Shown here piece by piece: positions 37,301-44,200 of a stretch of 64,000 bases of DNA. The stretch spans positions 62,001 to 126,000 of the forward strand of contig JAFYXV010000003.1 in assembly GCA_017557885.1 (NCBI GenBank), in the 5' to 3' direction. The notes beneath the pieces were generated by a model that was not told the origin of the DNA, did no database searches, and worked only from the letters and a program-made list of their open reading frames with translations. The translations under genes were made by a program, and so were the position numbers. Positions within the stretch are counted from its first letter, which is position 1; the number at the start of each line of letters is the position of its first letter. Source of the DNA: a bacterium (lineage in GTDB: Bacteria; Auribacterota; UBA3054).

Positions 37301-37887
37301 GGGATCATCTGCTTCATGTCTTCGTAGTCGAGGACTTCGATCTTCTGAATTTCATGAGAAGTACGGAAGCCGTCGAAGAAGTGCACGAAGGGGACTCTGC
37401 TGGTCAGAGTAGCTTTCTGGGCGATCAGAGCGAAGTCCATGACTTCCTGAACGGTGTTGGAGCAGAGCATGGCGAAACCGGTCTGGCGAACGGCCATGAC
37501 GTCGGAGTGGTCGCCGAAAATGGAAAGGCCCTGGCAAGCCAAGGCGCGGGCGGTGACATGGAAGACCGTAGAGGTCAGTTCGCCGGCGATCTTGTACATG
37601 TTGGGGATCATCAGAAGAAGACCCTGGGAGGCCGTGAAGGTCGTGGTCAGGGCGCCGGAGGTCAGGGCGCCGTGGACGGCGCCGGAAGCGCCGCCTTCCG
37701 ACTGCAGCTCGGAAACAGAGGGGATCGTGCCCCAGATGTTCGGCTGATTGGCAGCGGATTTAGCGTCGGAAATTTCGCCCATCGGCGAAGAAGGCGTGAT
37801 CGGGTAAATGGCGATCACTTCGTTCGTGGCGTGAGCCACATGAGCGGCAGCGGTGTTGCCGTCCATACACTCTTTTTTACGAGCCAT
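34327..37887 (-). CDS. nifJ: Pyruvate:ferredoxin (flavodoxin) oxidoreductase
   Basis: 1186 residues, the single-chain PFOR size. It decarboxylates pyruvate to acetyl-CoA and reduces ferredoxin. In order it has the TPP pyrimidine domain (YPITPSSPMGE), a transketolase-like domain, a dicluster ferredoxin region (CIQCGMCSLYCP and CTGCGACVEMCP), the cysteine of CAGCGETPY and the TPP-binding GGDGWAYDIGYGG with SNTGGQ. AAAGGAA lies before the ATG, and a good promoter lies about 55 bases upstream. With the hydrogenase at 55314-63455 it would supply ferredoxin electrons for H2 formation. Confidence 0.97.
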   Translation of the reverse strand: MARKKECMDGNTAAAHVAHATNEVIAIYPITPSSPMGEISDAKSAANQPNIWGTIPSVSELQSEGGASGAVHGALTSGALTTTFTASQGLLLMIPNMYKIAGELTSTVFHVTARALACQGLSIFGDHSDVMAVRQTGFAMLCSNTVQEVMDFALIAQKATLTSRVPFVHFFDGFRTSHEIQKIEVLDYEDMKQMIPFDLVLENRKRGLCPDRPSMRGTAQNPDVYFQGRETVNKYYQACPQLVQDAMDEFAKIVGRQYKVYEYVGHPEAENVVVAMGSGAGTMEEVVTALAKQGKKVGLVKVRLFRPFAGELFAAALPATVKRVAVLDRTKEPGSQGEPLYEDVCSAIAEAVQTGKAKFAMPTIVGGRYGLGSKEFTDAMCKGILDNLEAKEPKNHFTIGINDDVMGTSLPYDPAWQAEENTDTYCAMFYGLGSDGTVGANKNSIKIIGNYTDNYAQGYFVYDSKKAGGLTTSHLRFGKNPIASAYLITKADFIACHQYSFLEKYDMLSNLKEGGIFLVSSLYDTAEETWQHLPKKVQEQLIAKKARFFTVNAIKEAEKIGLGSRTNTILQTAFFMISKVMDPETAVAKIREYIVKSYSKKGEAVVAMNNKAVDAGLQAVSEMPKDKMVVNTEKPMKPAVPADAPEFVQKVTGVMIAGNGNDLPVSAMPVDGTFPTATTQYEKRNIAVNIPVWDPATCIQCGMCSLYCPHAAIRIKAYEPKAAEGAPETFKSTDAKTPAFAGLKFTVQIAPEDCTGCGACVEMCPAKSKTEEGKKAINMQKQEPLREAEAKNYAFFLNLPETKAELANPTTVKGSQLRRPLFEYSGACAGCGETPYVKLLSQLFGDRAMIANATGCSSIYGGNLPTTPYAKRADGRGPAWSNSLFEDNAEFGLGMRLGVDKFKGFALELIDKLLACECSAECKPLLEAIKNAPQTNQTEIEEQRARVAELKERLSKCDKQEAKQLYSLADYLVKKSVWILGGDGWAYDIGYGGLDHVIASGKNVNILVLDTEVYSNTGGQMSKATPLGAKALFAAGGKRMPKKDLGMIAMTYGNVYVASVSLGANPAQAVKAFNEAEAYDGPSLIICYAHCIAHGINMTTGLREQQKAVNSGAWLLYRYNPTLDKPLQLDSKAPTLPYSEYAFGENRFRQLKAQDPATAEALVAQGAKLMERRFKLYQKLSEIELD

Positions 37888-37942
37888 AGAGTTCCTTTTT
37901 TAATTTGGTGGTTAAAAAATAGTTTTACACGAATTATTAGTG

Positions 37943-37972
37943 ATTATAGCAAAAGCCCTAAGGGGCAGGCAA
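37943..37972 (-). promoter_or_regulatory. Promoter of nifJ
   Basis: Read on the minus strand: TTGCCT (37972-37967), an 18-base spacer and TATAAT (37948-37943) preceded by TGC, an extended -10. The leader is about 50 bases. It is divergent from the tRNA-Val promoter 24 bases away. Confidence 0.7.
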
Positions 37973-37995
37973 GGCTTGCGGAGGAGAAAGACCAC

Positions 37996-38025
37996 TTGAT
38001 TTTTTCCCCGCCTTTTTGATACTAT
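37996..38025 (+). promoter_or_regulatory. Promoter of tRNA-Val (and probably the efflux operon)
   Basis: TTGATT (37996-38001), an 18-base spacer and TACTAT (38020-38025). The start point would be about 38032, 18 bases before the mature tRNA-Val. No terminator separates the tRNA from the adaptor gene at 38158. Confidence 0.55.
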
Positions 38026-38049
38026 TACCTCACACTTATCTTGTGATGA

Positions 38050-38126
38050 GGGCGGCTAGCTCAGTTGGTTAGAGCGCATGCTCGACATGCATGAGGTCAC
38101 TGGTTCAAATCCAGTGTCGCCCACCA
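38050..38126 (+). tRNA. tRNA-Val(GAC)
   Basis: A 77-base cloverleaf with encoded CCA. The acceptor GGGCGGC pairs with GTCGCCC, the D arm is GCTC/GAGC, the anticodon stem CATGC/GCATG closes loop TCGACAT, and the T arm is ACTGG/CCAGT with TTCAAAT. The anticodon is GAC, for Val GUC/GUU codons. Position 33 is C, where nearly all elongator tRNAs have U. All stems are intact, so it does not look like a pseudogene. Confidence 0.93.
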
Positions 38127-38157
38127 TCTCCTTCCTTTTTAGACCAAAGCACTATTT

Positions 38158-39354
38158 ATGAAGGGAATATTCTATCTATTATTATTCGCGGCGGTGCTTG
38201 GTGGTGGCTGGTACGCCTACAAATACTGGCAGGAAACCCAGTCTGCTTCAAACGTTGAAACTACTCCAGTAGCGCCCGTCATTCGCCGCGACATCAGCGA
38301 TGTTCTGGAAGAGACGGGGACAATCAATCCCGTCAACAAAGTCGCCATCAAATCTGAAGTAAGCGGCCGCGTGCAAAAGGTGTATGTCGAGGACGGCATG
38401 TCGGTGACATCCGGCTTCATCCTTGTTGAGCTTGACAAAACCGATCTTTTGAATACAAGGAAGGACCTCCAGTACGAACTGCAGGAAGCCGAGCTCAATT
38501 ATTCCCGCGCCAAGATCGACCACGACCGCAATTACGAGCTTTATAAAAAGAAAATCATCGCTGTGGACGCCTACGACCAGGTGAAAGTCACGCTTGATTT
38601 GAGGTCGAATACGGTCATGAAGATAATTTCAAAGCTGAACAGCAACAGCGACGATATCAGGAAGACGACGATCTTTTCCCCTGCGAACGGCATCGTCTTA
38701 AACAAAAACATCGAGGAAGGCGAAATGGTGGTTGGCGCCAACAGCGTCTCATCCGGCACGGAAATGATGACGGTCGCCGACCTCAATTTCCTGGAAGTCA
38801 GCTCTTACGTCAACGAGATCGACGTGACCAGGCTCCACGTCGGGCAAAAGATCGACATCACCGTCGACTCTACGCCGGGCGTGGAATATTCCGGAACGGT
38901 CACGCACGTGGCGCCCATGAGCTCCAGTTCCTCAACGAGCGGAGGCTCCTCAAGCTCCAGCTCCTCTAAGGACGGCTTTGAAGTCAGAGTGGCCGTGAAA
39001 GGGGACGTCAGCCAGCTGAAGATGGGCATGACCGCCAACATCACCGCGACTCTTAAGGAAGTGAAGAACGCCCTGGCCGTACCTCTGGCCGCCGTCTTCT
39101 GCGACGACTATGAGGTCGCGCCCAGCGCCCAGAAATACTACGTTTTCGTCCAGAAAAACGCCGCTCCGACCAGAGAGGAGAACGAGAAGATAGTCCAGGA
39201 ATTCGAAAGGCGCGAAGTGACGGTCGGCGTCACCGACACCACGGGCGCCGAGATCACTGGCGGTCTTGAGGAAAACGAACTGGTGGCAGTTAAACGCCCC
39301 GCTAACATGTCAGAACCGACGCGCGTCCACGACAGGATGCGCGGCCCGCGTTAA
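38158..39354 (+). CDS. MacA/HlyD-like periplasmic adaptor of an efflux pump
   Basis: 398 residues. An N-terminal membrane helix (~2-20) anchors it; a lipoyl-like domain (AIKSEVSGRVQKVYVEDGMS) flanks a short helical hairpin (~100-150), followed by a beta-barrel and a membrane-proximal domain, the standard MacA/RND adaptor order. In the barrel region, residues 255-270 are almost pure Ser (13 Ser, 1 Thr, 2 Gly), an odd flexible insertion. It bridges the inner membrane ABC transporter encoded at 39943-41858 to a TolC-like channel (42020). No clear ribosome-binding site is seen; tRNA-Val ends 31 bases upstream. Confidence 0.87.
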   Translation: MKGIFYLLLFAAVLGGGWYAYKYWQETQSASNVETTPVAPVIRRDISDVLEETGTINPVNKVAIKSEVSGRVQKVYVEDGMSVTSGFILVELDKTDLLNTRKDLQYELQEAELNYSRAKIDHDRNYELYKKKIIAVDAYDQVKVTLDLRSNTVMKIISKLNSNSDDIRKTTIFSPANGIVLNKNIEEGEMVVGANSVSSGTEMMTVADLNFLEVSSYVNEIDVTRLHVGQKIDITVDSTPGVEYSGTVTHVAPMSSSSSTSGGSSSSSSSKDGFEVRVAVKGDVSQLKMGMTANITATLKEVKNALAVPLAAVFCDDYEVAPSAQKYYVFVQKNAAPTREENEKIVQEFERREVTVGVTDTTGAEITGGLEENELVAVKRPANMSEPTRVHDRMRGPR

Positions 39355-39372
39355 TTTTTTTTAGTGATAATC

Positions 39373-39942
39373 ATGAAAAAGATCCTGCTTTCCCTAATTG
39401 CCTTAATAGCCCTGATGGGCTGCAGCTACGGCAACGTCAGAATAACGAAATCCGAGCGCTACACTTTCCAGCCCAGGCCTCGTTTTCGCATCAATTACAA
39501 CGTCATCAACGACAAAGGCGAGAACATAACCCAAGAAGTCATCAACAACAATTCCGACGAATGGCTCATTTTCACGGAGATCTGCGACAAGGTCAAATAC
39601 GTCATGGAAAGCTCTGAGAAAGGGTACATAGCGGTCAGCGACCCCTACGAGGAAGTAAGTTTCATCATCGACATCGGCTTCAGCGCTTTTTATCAAAAAC
39701 GCGTGACGGAAGAAATGCTTTGGAATCTGCCCACGGCCACGCTGCTTCCCGGCTGCGACAAAGGCGAGACGAGAGTGCATTACCTTTCCATCACCATGCT
39801 GGCGCCGCTGCCAGGCTTGGAAGGATTGGCGGAGCTTTGGCGCGGAGAAACGGTCCTGGAGGACGAGAACGAAGACATAACCGTGGCTTCCATGACCATG
39901 ATCGAAGACATTCTTAAGAAATTCCCCAAGGCGCTGCGTTAA
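39373..39942 (+). CDS. Lipoprotein of unknown function inside the efflux operon
   Basis: 189 residues from ATG 39373, where the lipoprotein signal begins (LIALMGC, lipidated Cys17); the in-frame GTG nine bases earlier is less likely. The mature part is a mixed alpha/beta domain with a hydrophobic core strand (VSFIIDIGFSAFY) and a C-terminal WRGE motif, faintly like DUF4136-type lipoproteins. Its function is unknown. Its position between the adaptor and ATPase genes, abutting the latter without a gap, suggests a stable accessory part of the exporter. Confidence 0.75.
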   Translation: MKKILLSLIALIALMGCSYGNVRITKSERYTFQPRPRFRINYNVINDKGENITQEVINNNSDEWLIFTEICDKVKYVMESSEKGYIAVSDPYEEVSFIIDIGFSAFYQKRVTEEMLWNLPTATLLPGCDKGETRVHYLSITMLAPLPGLEGLAELWRGETVLEDENEDITVASMTMIEDILKKFPKALR

Positions 39943-40626
39943 ATGGCTAGACCGGTCGTAGAGCTCATAGACATTTGCAAGACCTACGATACCGGAGCAA
40001 CCGCTTTCGAGGCCCTGCACAAGGTCAACCTTACGATAGATGAGGGGGAGTTCCTCGCGATCATCGGCCCTTCCGGCTCCGGCAAATCGACGCTGATGCA
40101 CATTTTAGGCTGTCTCGACAAGCCGACTTCCGGCATCATGAAGCTGGAGGGAAGGGACATTTCCAAATTAGGCTCAAACGATCTGGCGGCCATCCGCAAC
40201 AAAAGGATCGGCTTCGTCTTCCAGACCTTCAATCTTCTTCCGCGTTTCAACGTTCTTCAGAACGTCGAACTGCCCATGGTTTACGGCAACGTTTCGCCTT
40301 TCAACAGGAGAAAGCGCGCCATGGAAATACTTGAGACCGTCGGGCTGGGCGACCGCTGGCACCATTTGCCGCAGGAACTTTCCGGCGGGCAGAGACAGAG
40401 GGCGGCCGTCGCCAGGGCGCTTGTCATGAACCCCGCCATGGTCTTCGCCGACGAGCCGACCGGAAACCTTGACACCAAGACCGGCGCACAGATCATGCAG
40501 CTCTTCAAGGATCTCAACGACAAAGGGCACACCATCATCCTGGTCACGCACGACCGCGACGTGGCCTCCCAGACCAAGCGCCAGATCGAGATCCGCGACG
40601 GAAGAGTCAAAGAGGTTAAAGGATGA
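39943..40626 (+). CDS. ABC transporter ATPase (MacB/LolD-type)
   Basis: 227 residues with all ABC motifs: Walker A GPSGSGKST (near residue 43), Q-loop VFQTFNLLPRF, signature LSGGQRQRAAVARAL, Walker B VFADEPTGNLD and the switch histidine in VTHD. This is the LolD/FtsE/MacB subgroup, which drives type VII ABC mechanotransmission pumps. The ATG follows the lipoprotein stop directly, and its stop overlaps the permease start (ATGA). Confidence 0.94.
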   Translation: MARPVVELIDICKTYDTGATAFEALHKVNLTIDEGEFLAIIGPSGSGKSTLMHILGCLDKPTSGIMKLEGRDISKLGSNDLAAIRNKRIGFVFQTFNLLPRFNVLQNVELPMVYGNVSPFNRRKRAMEILETVGLGDRWHHLPQELSGGQRQRAAVARALVMNPAMVFADEPTGNLDTKTGAQIMQLFKDLNDKGHTIILVTHDRDVASQTKRQIEIRDGRVKEVKG

Positions 40627-41858
40627 GTCTTCTGCACGGCATAATGGTTGGCTGCAAGGAAATGTGGGCGCACAAGATGCGCTCCTTTCTCACCATGCTG
40701 GGCGTTATTTTGGGCGTCGCGGCCCTGGGCGCCATGTTTGCCTTCATGGAAGGCATGATCGCCGACATGCAGAAGTTCATCAGGGAAACCGGAGGCGTGG
40801 AGCGCGTGACCTGTTCCAGCGACCAGATCCCGGAAGACCAACTGGCCTTTTCCTCCCTGAACCGTCAGCGCCGCATGAAAGACATCGCGGCCCTTAAAAG
40901 CAACATTCCAGACATTGACGAATATTCGCCGGAAGTGAGCTTAGGCAGAGATTATCCAGTCCAGCATCTCAACAAGACCGTGAGAGTCGAAGTGAGGGGC
41001 GTGACTATGGGAGAGCTGGCGCTCAGAAATTATGAAGTCGAGAAAGGGCGTTTCATCTGCGACCTCGACCGCGTCAAACGCCAGAGAGTGTGCGTTTTGG
41101 GCACCTACGCCTCCGACGAGCTCTTCGGCTCCTACGGAGACCCCTTGGGCCGCACCGTCAGGATAGGCGGCAAAAATTTCAAAGTCATAGGCGTTCTGAA
41201 GCATTACCAGGCCGGCAACGGAGGCTTCAACTTCATGTCCTGGAAGAACCGCATAGTCTTCATTCCCCTGGAGACCACCTGGATGGTCTTCACCCACAAC
41301 AAGGACATCACCGCCCTTGACATCCAGGTCAAGGACACCGCGAAAGTGGCAGCCATTTCGCAATTGGCCCAGCAGGTGCTTTTCCACACTCACCGCCACA
41401 TCAGCTGCCTGCAGATGAGGACCAACGAGGAGATGGTCGAGAACTTCTCAAGCCGAACCGCCGCCTTCAATATTACCCTTGGCATCGTCGCAAGCATTTC
41501 CATGCTTGTCGGCGGAATCGGCATCATGAACATCATGCTGGCGTCTATCAACGAGCGCATACGTGAGATCGGCATCAGGAAAGCCATCGGCGCCCGCAAT
41601 ATCGACATCCTTTCCCAGGTCATCGTGGAGGCCGTCCTTCTTTCCATCCTGGGAGGGGTATTGGGGGTTGGCGTCAGCCTTCTGCTTACAAAATTCATTA
41701 CTTTCTTCGTGAAAGAAAACCTCTCGACTCCCATCGTCAAACCGGAACAGCTGCTCTTCGCTTTCTCTGTTTCCGTCGTGGTGGGCATTATTTTCGGCAT
41801 CTTCCCGGCTTTCAAAGCCTCCCAGCTCGATCCTATCGAGGCTCTGCGGCACGAATAA
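40623..41858 (+). CDS. ABC transporter permease (MacB/FtsX-type)
   Basis: 411 residues: one N-terminal membrane helix (~20-42), a large periplasmic MacB core domain (~45-275), then three C-terminal helices (~280-400) of the FtsX domain (GIVASISMLVGGIGIMNIML and IREIGIRKAIGA are typical). With the ATPase, the adaptor and the TolC-like protein it completes a MacAB-TolC-like tripartite exporter. Relatives export macrolides, peptides or lipids; the cargo here is unknown. Confidence 0.92.
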   Translation: MSLLHGIMVGCKEMWAHKMRSFLTMLGVILGVAALGAMFAFMEGMIADMQKFIRETGGVERVTCSSDQIPEDQLAFSSLNRQRRMKDIAALKSNIPDIDEYSPEVSLGRDYPVQHLNKTVRVEVRGVTMGELALRNYEVEKGRFICDLDRVKRQRVCVLGTYASDELFGSYGDPLGRTVRIGGKNFKVIGVLKHYQAGNGGFNFMSWKNRIVFIPLETTWMVFTHNKDITALDIQVKDTAKVAAISQLAQQVLFHTHRHISCLQMRTNEEMVENFSSRTAAFNITLGIVASISMLVGGIGIMNIMLASINERIREIGIRKAIGARNIDILSQVIVEAVLLSILGGVLGVGVSLLLTKFITFFVKENLSTPIVKPEQLLFAFSVSVVVGIIFGIFPAFKASQLDPIEALRHE

Positions 41859-41918
41859 GCAAACTATCTCGCCCCTTTCGCCTTAGGGCTGGAACTTGCC
41901 GCCAATTTCCTTTTGCCG

Positions 41919-41947
41919 TTGCATGCCCATGCCAGTTTTGGTATAAT
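41919..41947 (+). promoter_or_regulatory. Promoter of the TolC-like gene
   Basis: TTGCAT (41919-41924), a 17-base spacer and TATAAT (41942-41947) preceded by TGG. The leader of about 65 bases carries a small hairpin (TTTCGC-CCCG-GCGAAA, 41984-41999) before the start codon. Confidence 0.72.
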
Positions 41948-42019
41948 TCTCTTTAATAGTTTTAGAATAATGTGTGTGTTCATTTTCGCCCCGGCGAAAT
42001 AACCTTTCATCAAAATAGT

Positions 42020-44185
42020 ATGGGAAATAAATCATACCTGCAGATCTTTTTCTGCCTTTTGGCCATTTCCTGCCTGACCGCCCTGGCGGCCGAGGAAGAG
42101 AACGCTTCAACCACCGACCTGGAGAGATCCGAAGCCGCCATGTTCAGCGAACTTGACGAACTGACGGAAAAAGTTTTCTCCGACATTGATCAGAAGGAGA
42201 CACCCGGGAGCGCTGAAACTTCCGGCGTAGTGATCCAAATGCAGGATGCCCAGGCCCCTTCGGGCCAGGAAGTCGTCGTGCCCCAAAAACCAGCCTCCCC
42301 TGAGAAAAGCGAAGAGGGGGAAATGGAGATCATACCCGCCGAGGACGAAAACCACCTGAAAGAGAAGATAAAGGAAGTCAAAGCCAATCCATTGGAACAG
42401 ACCAACGACGCTCTTGGCGAAAACAGCTCCCAGCCAGAGCGCATGGACATAGTCCTGAAGACTTCCTCCAGCGACAAAATGGAAAAAGAGCTTCCTGCGG
42501 GAGCCCGCTTCTGGGAAGCCGCTACCCCCAGCGTAAACTCCCTGGGCAAAGACGTTGACAAGCATCTCGTGGAGTACGATTCCGACGACGGCTATGTGCA
42601 CACAAACATTTATCTTAGCCTGAGAGACTGTATCTCCATGGGCTTGGAGAAGAACCTCGGCCTGACCATCGAGCGTTACAATCCCGAATACGCCAGGGAA
42701 GGCATCCGCATCGCCAAAGGCGCCTTCGACCCCTTCCTGGCCATGAGCATCAAATGGGAGGGCGCCAAGCAGCCCAGGCCCTACGTCAAAGTTCAGAGCT
42801 ACAAGAAGAAATTCGCGGTGGGAAGAGATCCCCAGACCGGCCAGCCCATTTACAGGACCTTTAACATTCCCTACAACACCAAGCTTCATATCGGCAATTC
42901 CGAAACGGAAGGGGAGACCTACAAAATGGGCGTTCAGGGCAAGTTCGCCACCGGTCTGCAATACACTTTGGGAGCCGGTTTCACCAGGTCCTGGACGGAC
43001 CAGAAGAACAATATGTGGGGCAATCCTCTTTACAGCGCCGCCACCACCATCACCCTTGACATGCCGCTTTTGAGAGGCTTCGGCGTGGACGTCAACATGG
43101 CTCCCGTCAGAGTCGCCAGGAACAACTGGAGGATCGCCAAGGAATCCCTGGACGACTATATGCAGTCTTTCATCACCCAGATAGTGGCGGATTACTGGAC
43201 CCTCTACTATTGGCGCGAGCAGACCGGCGCCGAGGAATACACCCTCGACCTGGCCAAGAACCTTCTTTATGTCACCGCCAACAAAAGGGCGGTGGGCCTG
43301 GTGGCCAGCAACGAAGTGATCCAGGCGGAAGCCAGGATCGCCAGCCAGGAGCAGAGACTTCTGTCCTCCCGCAACTCCATCAGGGACAGCGAGGACAATC
43401 TCCGTTACATCATCAACTTTGAGATGAACGATCTCTACCGTCCGAAAGCCCTGAGGCCTTATCAGTATCACCTGGTCCCCCTGGAAAAGCCCCAGGTCAC
43501 GGATGTCCATCTGGATGAGGCGGACCTTATCGAGACCGCTCTTATTAAGCGCAAAACTCTGGAAGTCGCCAAGCTGCAGCTGAAGAACGCCAAGGAAAAT
43601 CTGAAGGTCGCCAAGAGCAATCTCATGCCGAAACTGGACGTGGTGACCAGCGCCGGATTCACCGGCGTCGGCAACACCCACGACAGGGCCTTTACCGACG
43701 AAGCCAGCGGCCGCCACCTCAACTGGAGCGTGGGCTTCGACTTCGTGACGCCGATCTTCTTCTGGAGCTACGTGGGCGACTACCGCCAGGCCAAATATGC
43801 CAAGGAACAGGCCAACCTGTCCGTGGAGAACGTCCAGCAGTCCATCGTCATAGAAGTCAGGACCGCCATCAGAGCCGTCCAGACCAACAGGAAGCGCATC
43901 TCCGCCGCCAGGGAAGCCACCAGGCTTGCTTACGAACAGCTCTACTACGAGCAGGAAAAATACAAAGCCGGATTGGTCACCACCTACGAAGTTCTGGAAC
44001 TCCAGAGCGATCTGGCCCAGGCTTTGTCCGACGAAATAAAAGCGCTGGTGGATTGGCGCATCTCCATGAGCAACCTCTCCCGCGCCGTCGGATTAGCCCT
44101 CGACTTCAACGACGTCGTCATCGAAGACTACTACAAGCTTCCCAAGAACGAGGAAGCCTACTTCACCCGTTTCTTATTCCAGTAA
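42020..44185 (+). CDS. TolC-like outer membrane efflux protein with long N-terminal extension
   Basis: 721 residues from ATG 42020, where a Sec signal peptide begins (cleavage after about Ala22-Ala23); the frame extends upstream to a GTG at 41972 without a ribosome-binding site. Residues ~24-195 are a low-complexity, acidic, Glu/Ser/Pro-rich region, absent from normal TolC. Residues ~200-720 are the outer membrane efflux domain with coiled-coil helices (SRAVGLALDFNDVV near the end). It probably forms the outer membrane exit of the exporter encoded just upstream, but has its own promoter. proS follows 15 bases later. Confidence 0.86.
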   Translation: MGNKSYLQIFFCLLAISCLTALAAEEENASTTDLERSEAAMFSELDELTEKVFSDIDQKETPGSAETSGVVIQMQDAQAPSGQEVVVPQKPASPEKSEEGEMEIIPAEDENHLKEKIKEVKANPLEQTNDALGENSSQPERMDIVLKTSSSDKMEKELPAGARFWEAATPSVNSLGKDVDKHLVEYDSDDGYVHTNIYLSLRDCISMGLEKNLGLTIERYNPEYAREGIRIAKGAFDPFLAMSIKWEGAKQPRPYVKVQSYKKKFAVGRDPQTGQPIYRTFNIPYNTKLHIGNSETEGETYKMGVQGKFATGLQYTLGAGFTRSWTDQKNNMWGNPLYSAATTITLDMPLLRGFGVDVNMAPVRVARNNWRIAKESLDDYMQSFITQIVADYWTLYYWREQTGAEEYTLDLAKNLLYVTANKRAVGLVASNEVIQAEARIASQEQRLLSSRNSIRDSEDNLRYIINFEMNDLYRPKALRPYQYHLVPLEKPQVTDVHLDEADLIETALIKRKTLEVAKLQLKNAKENLKVAKSNLMPKLDVVTSAGFTGVGNTHDRAFTDEASGRHLNWSVGFDFVTPIFFWSYVGDYRQAKYAKEQANLSVENVQQSIVIEVRTAIRAVQTNRKRISAAREATRLAYEQLYYEQEKYKAGLVTTYEVLELQSDLAQALSDEIKALVDWRISMSNLSRAVGLALDFNDVVIEDYYKLPKNEEAYFTRFLFQ

Positions 44186-44200
44186 GATTTAAGGAGTTTT

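Noticed and set aside
41862-41910. Possible terminator after the MacB-like permease gene
   Set aside because: Only a weak four-pair GCCC/GGGC stem is present, without a T-run.
42590-42650. Alternative later start for the TolC-like protein, which would remove the extension
   Set aside because: A clear signal peptide begins at 42020, behind a good promoter, and no signal peptide exists later.
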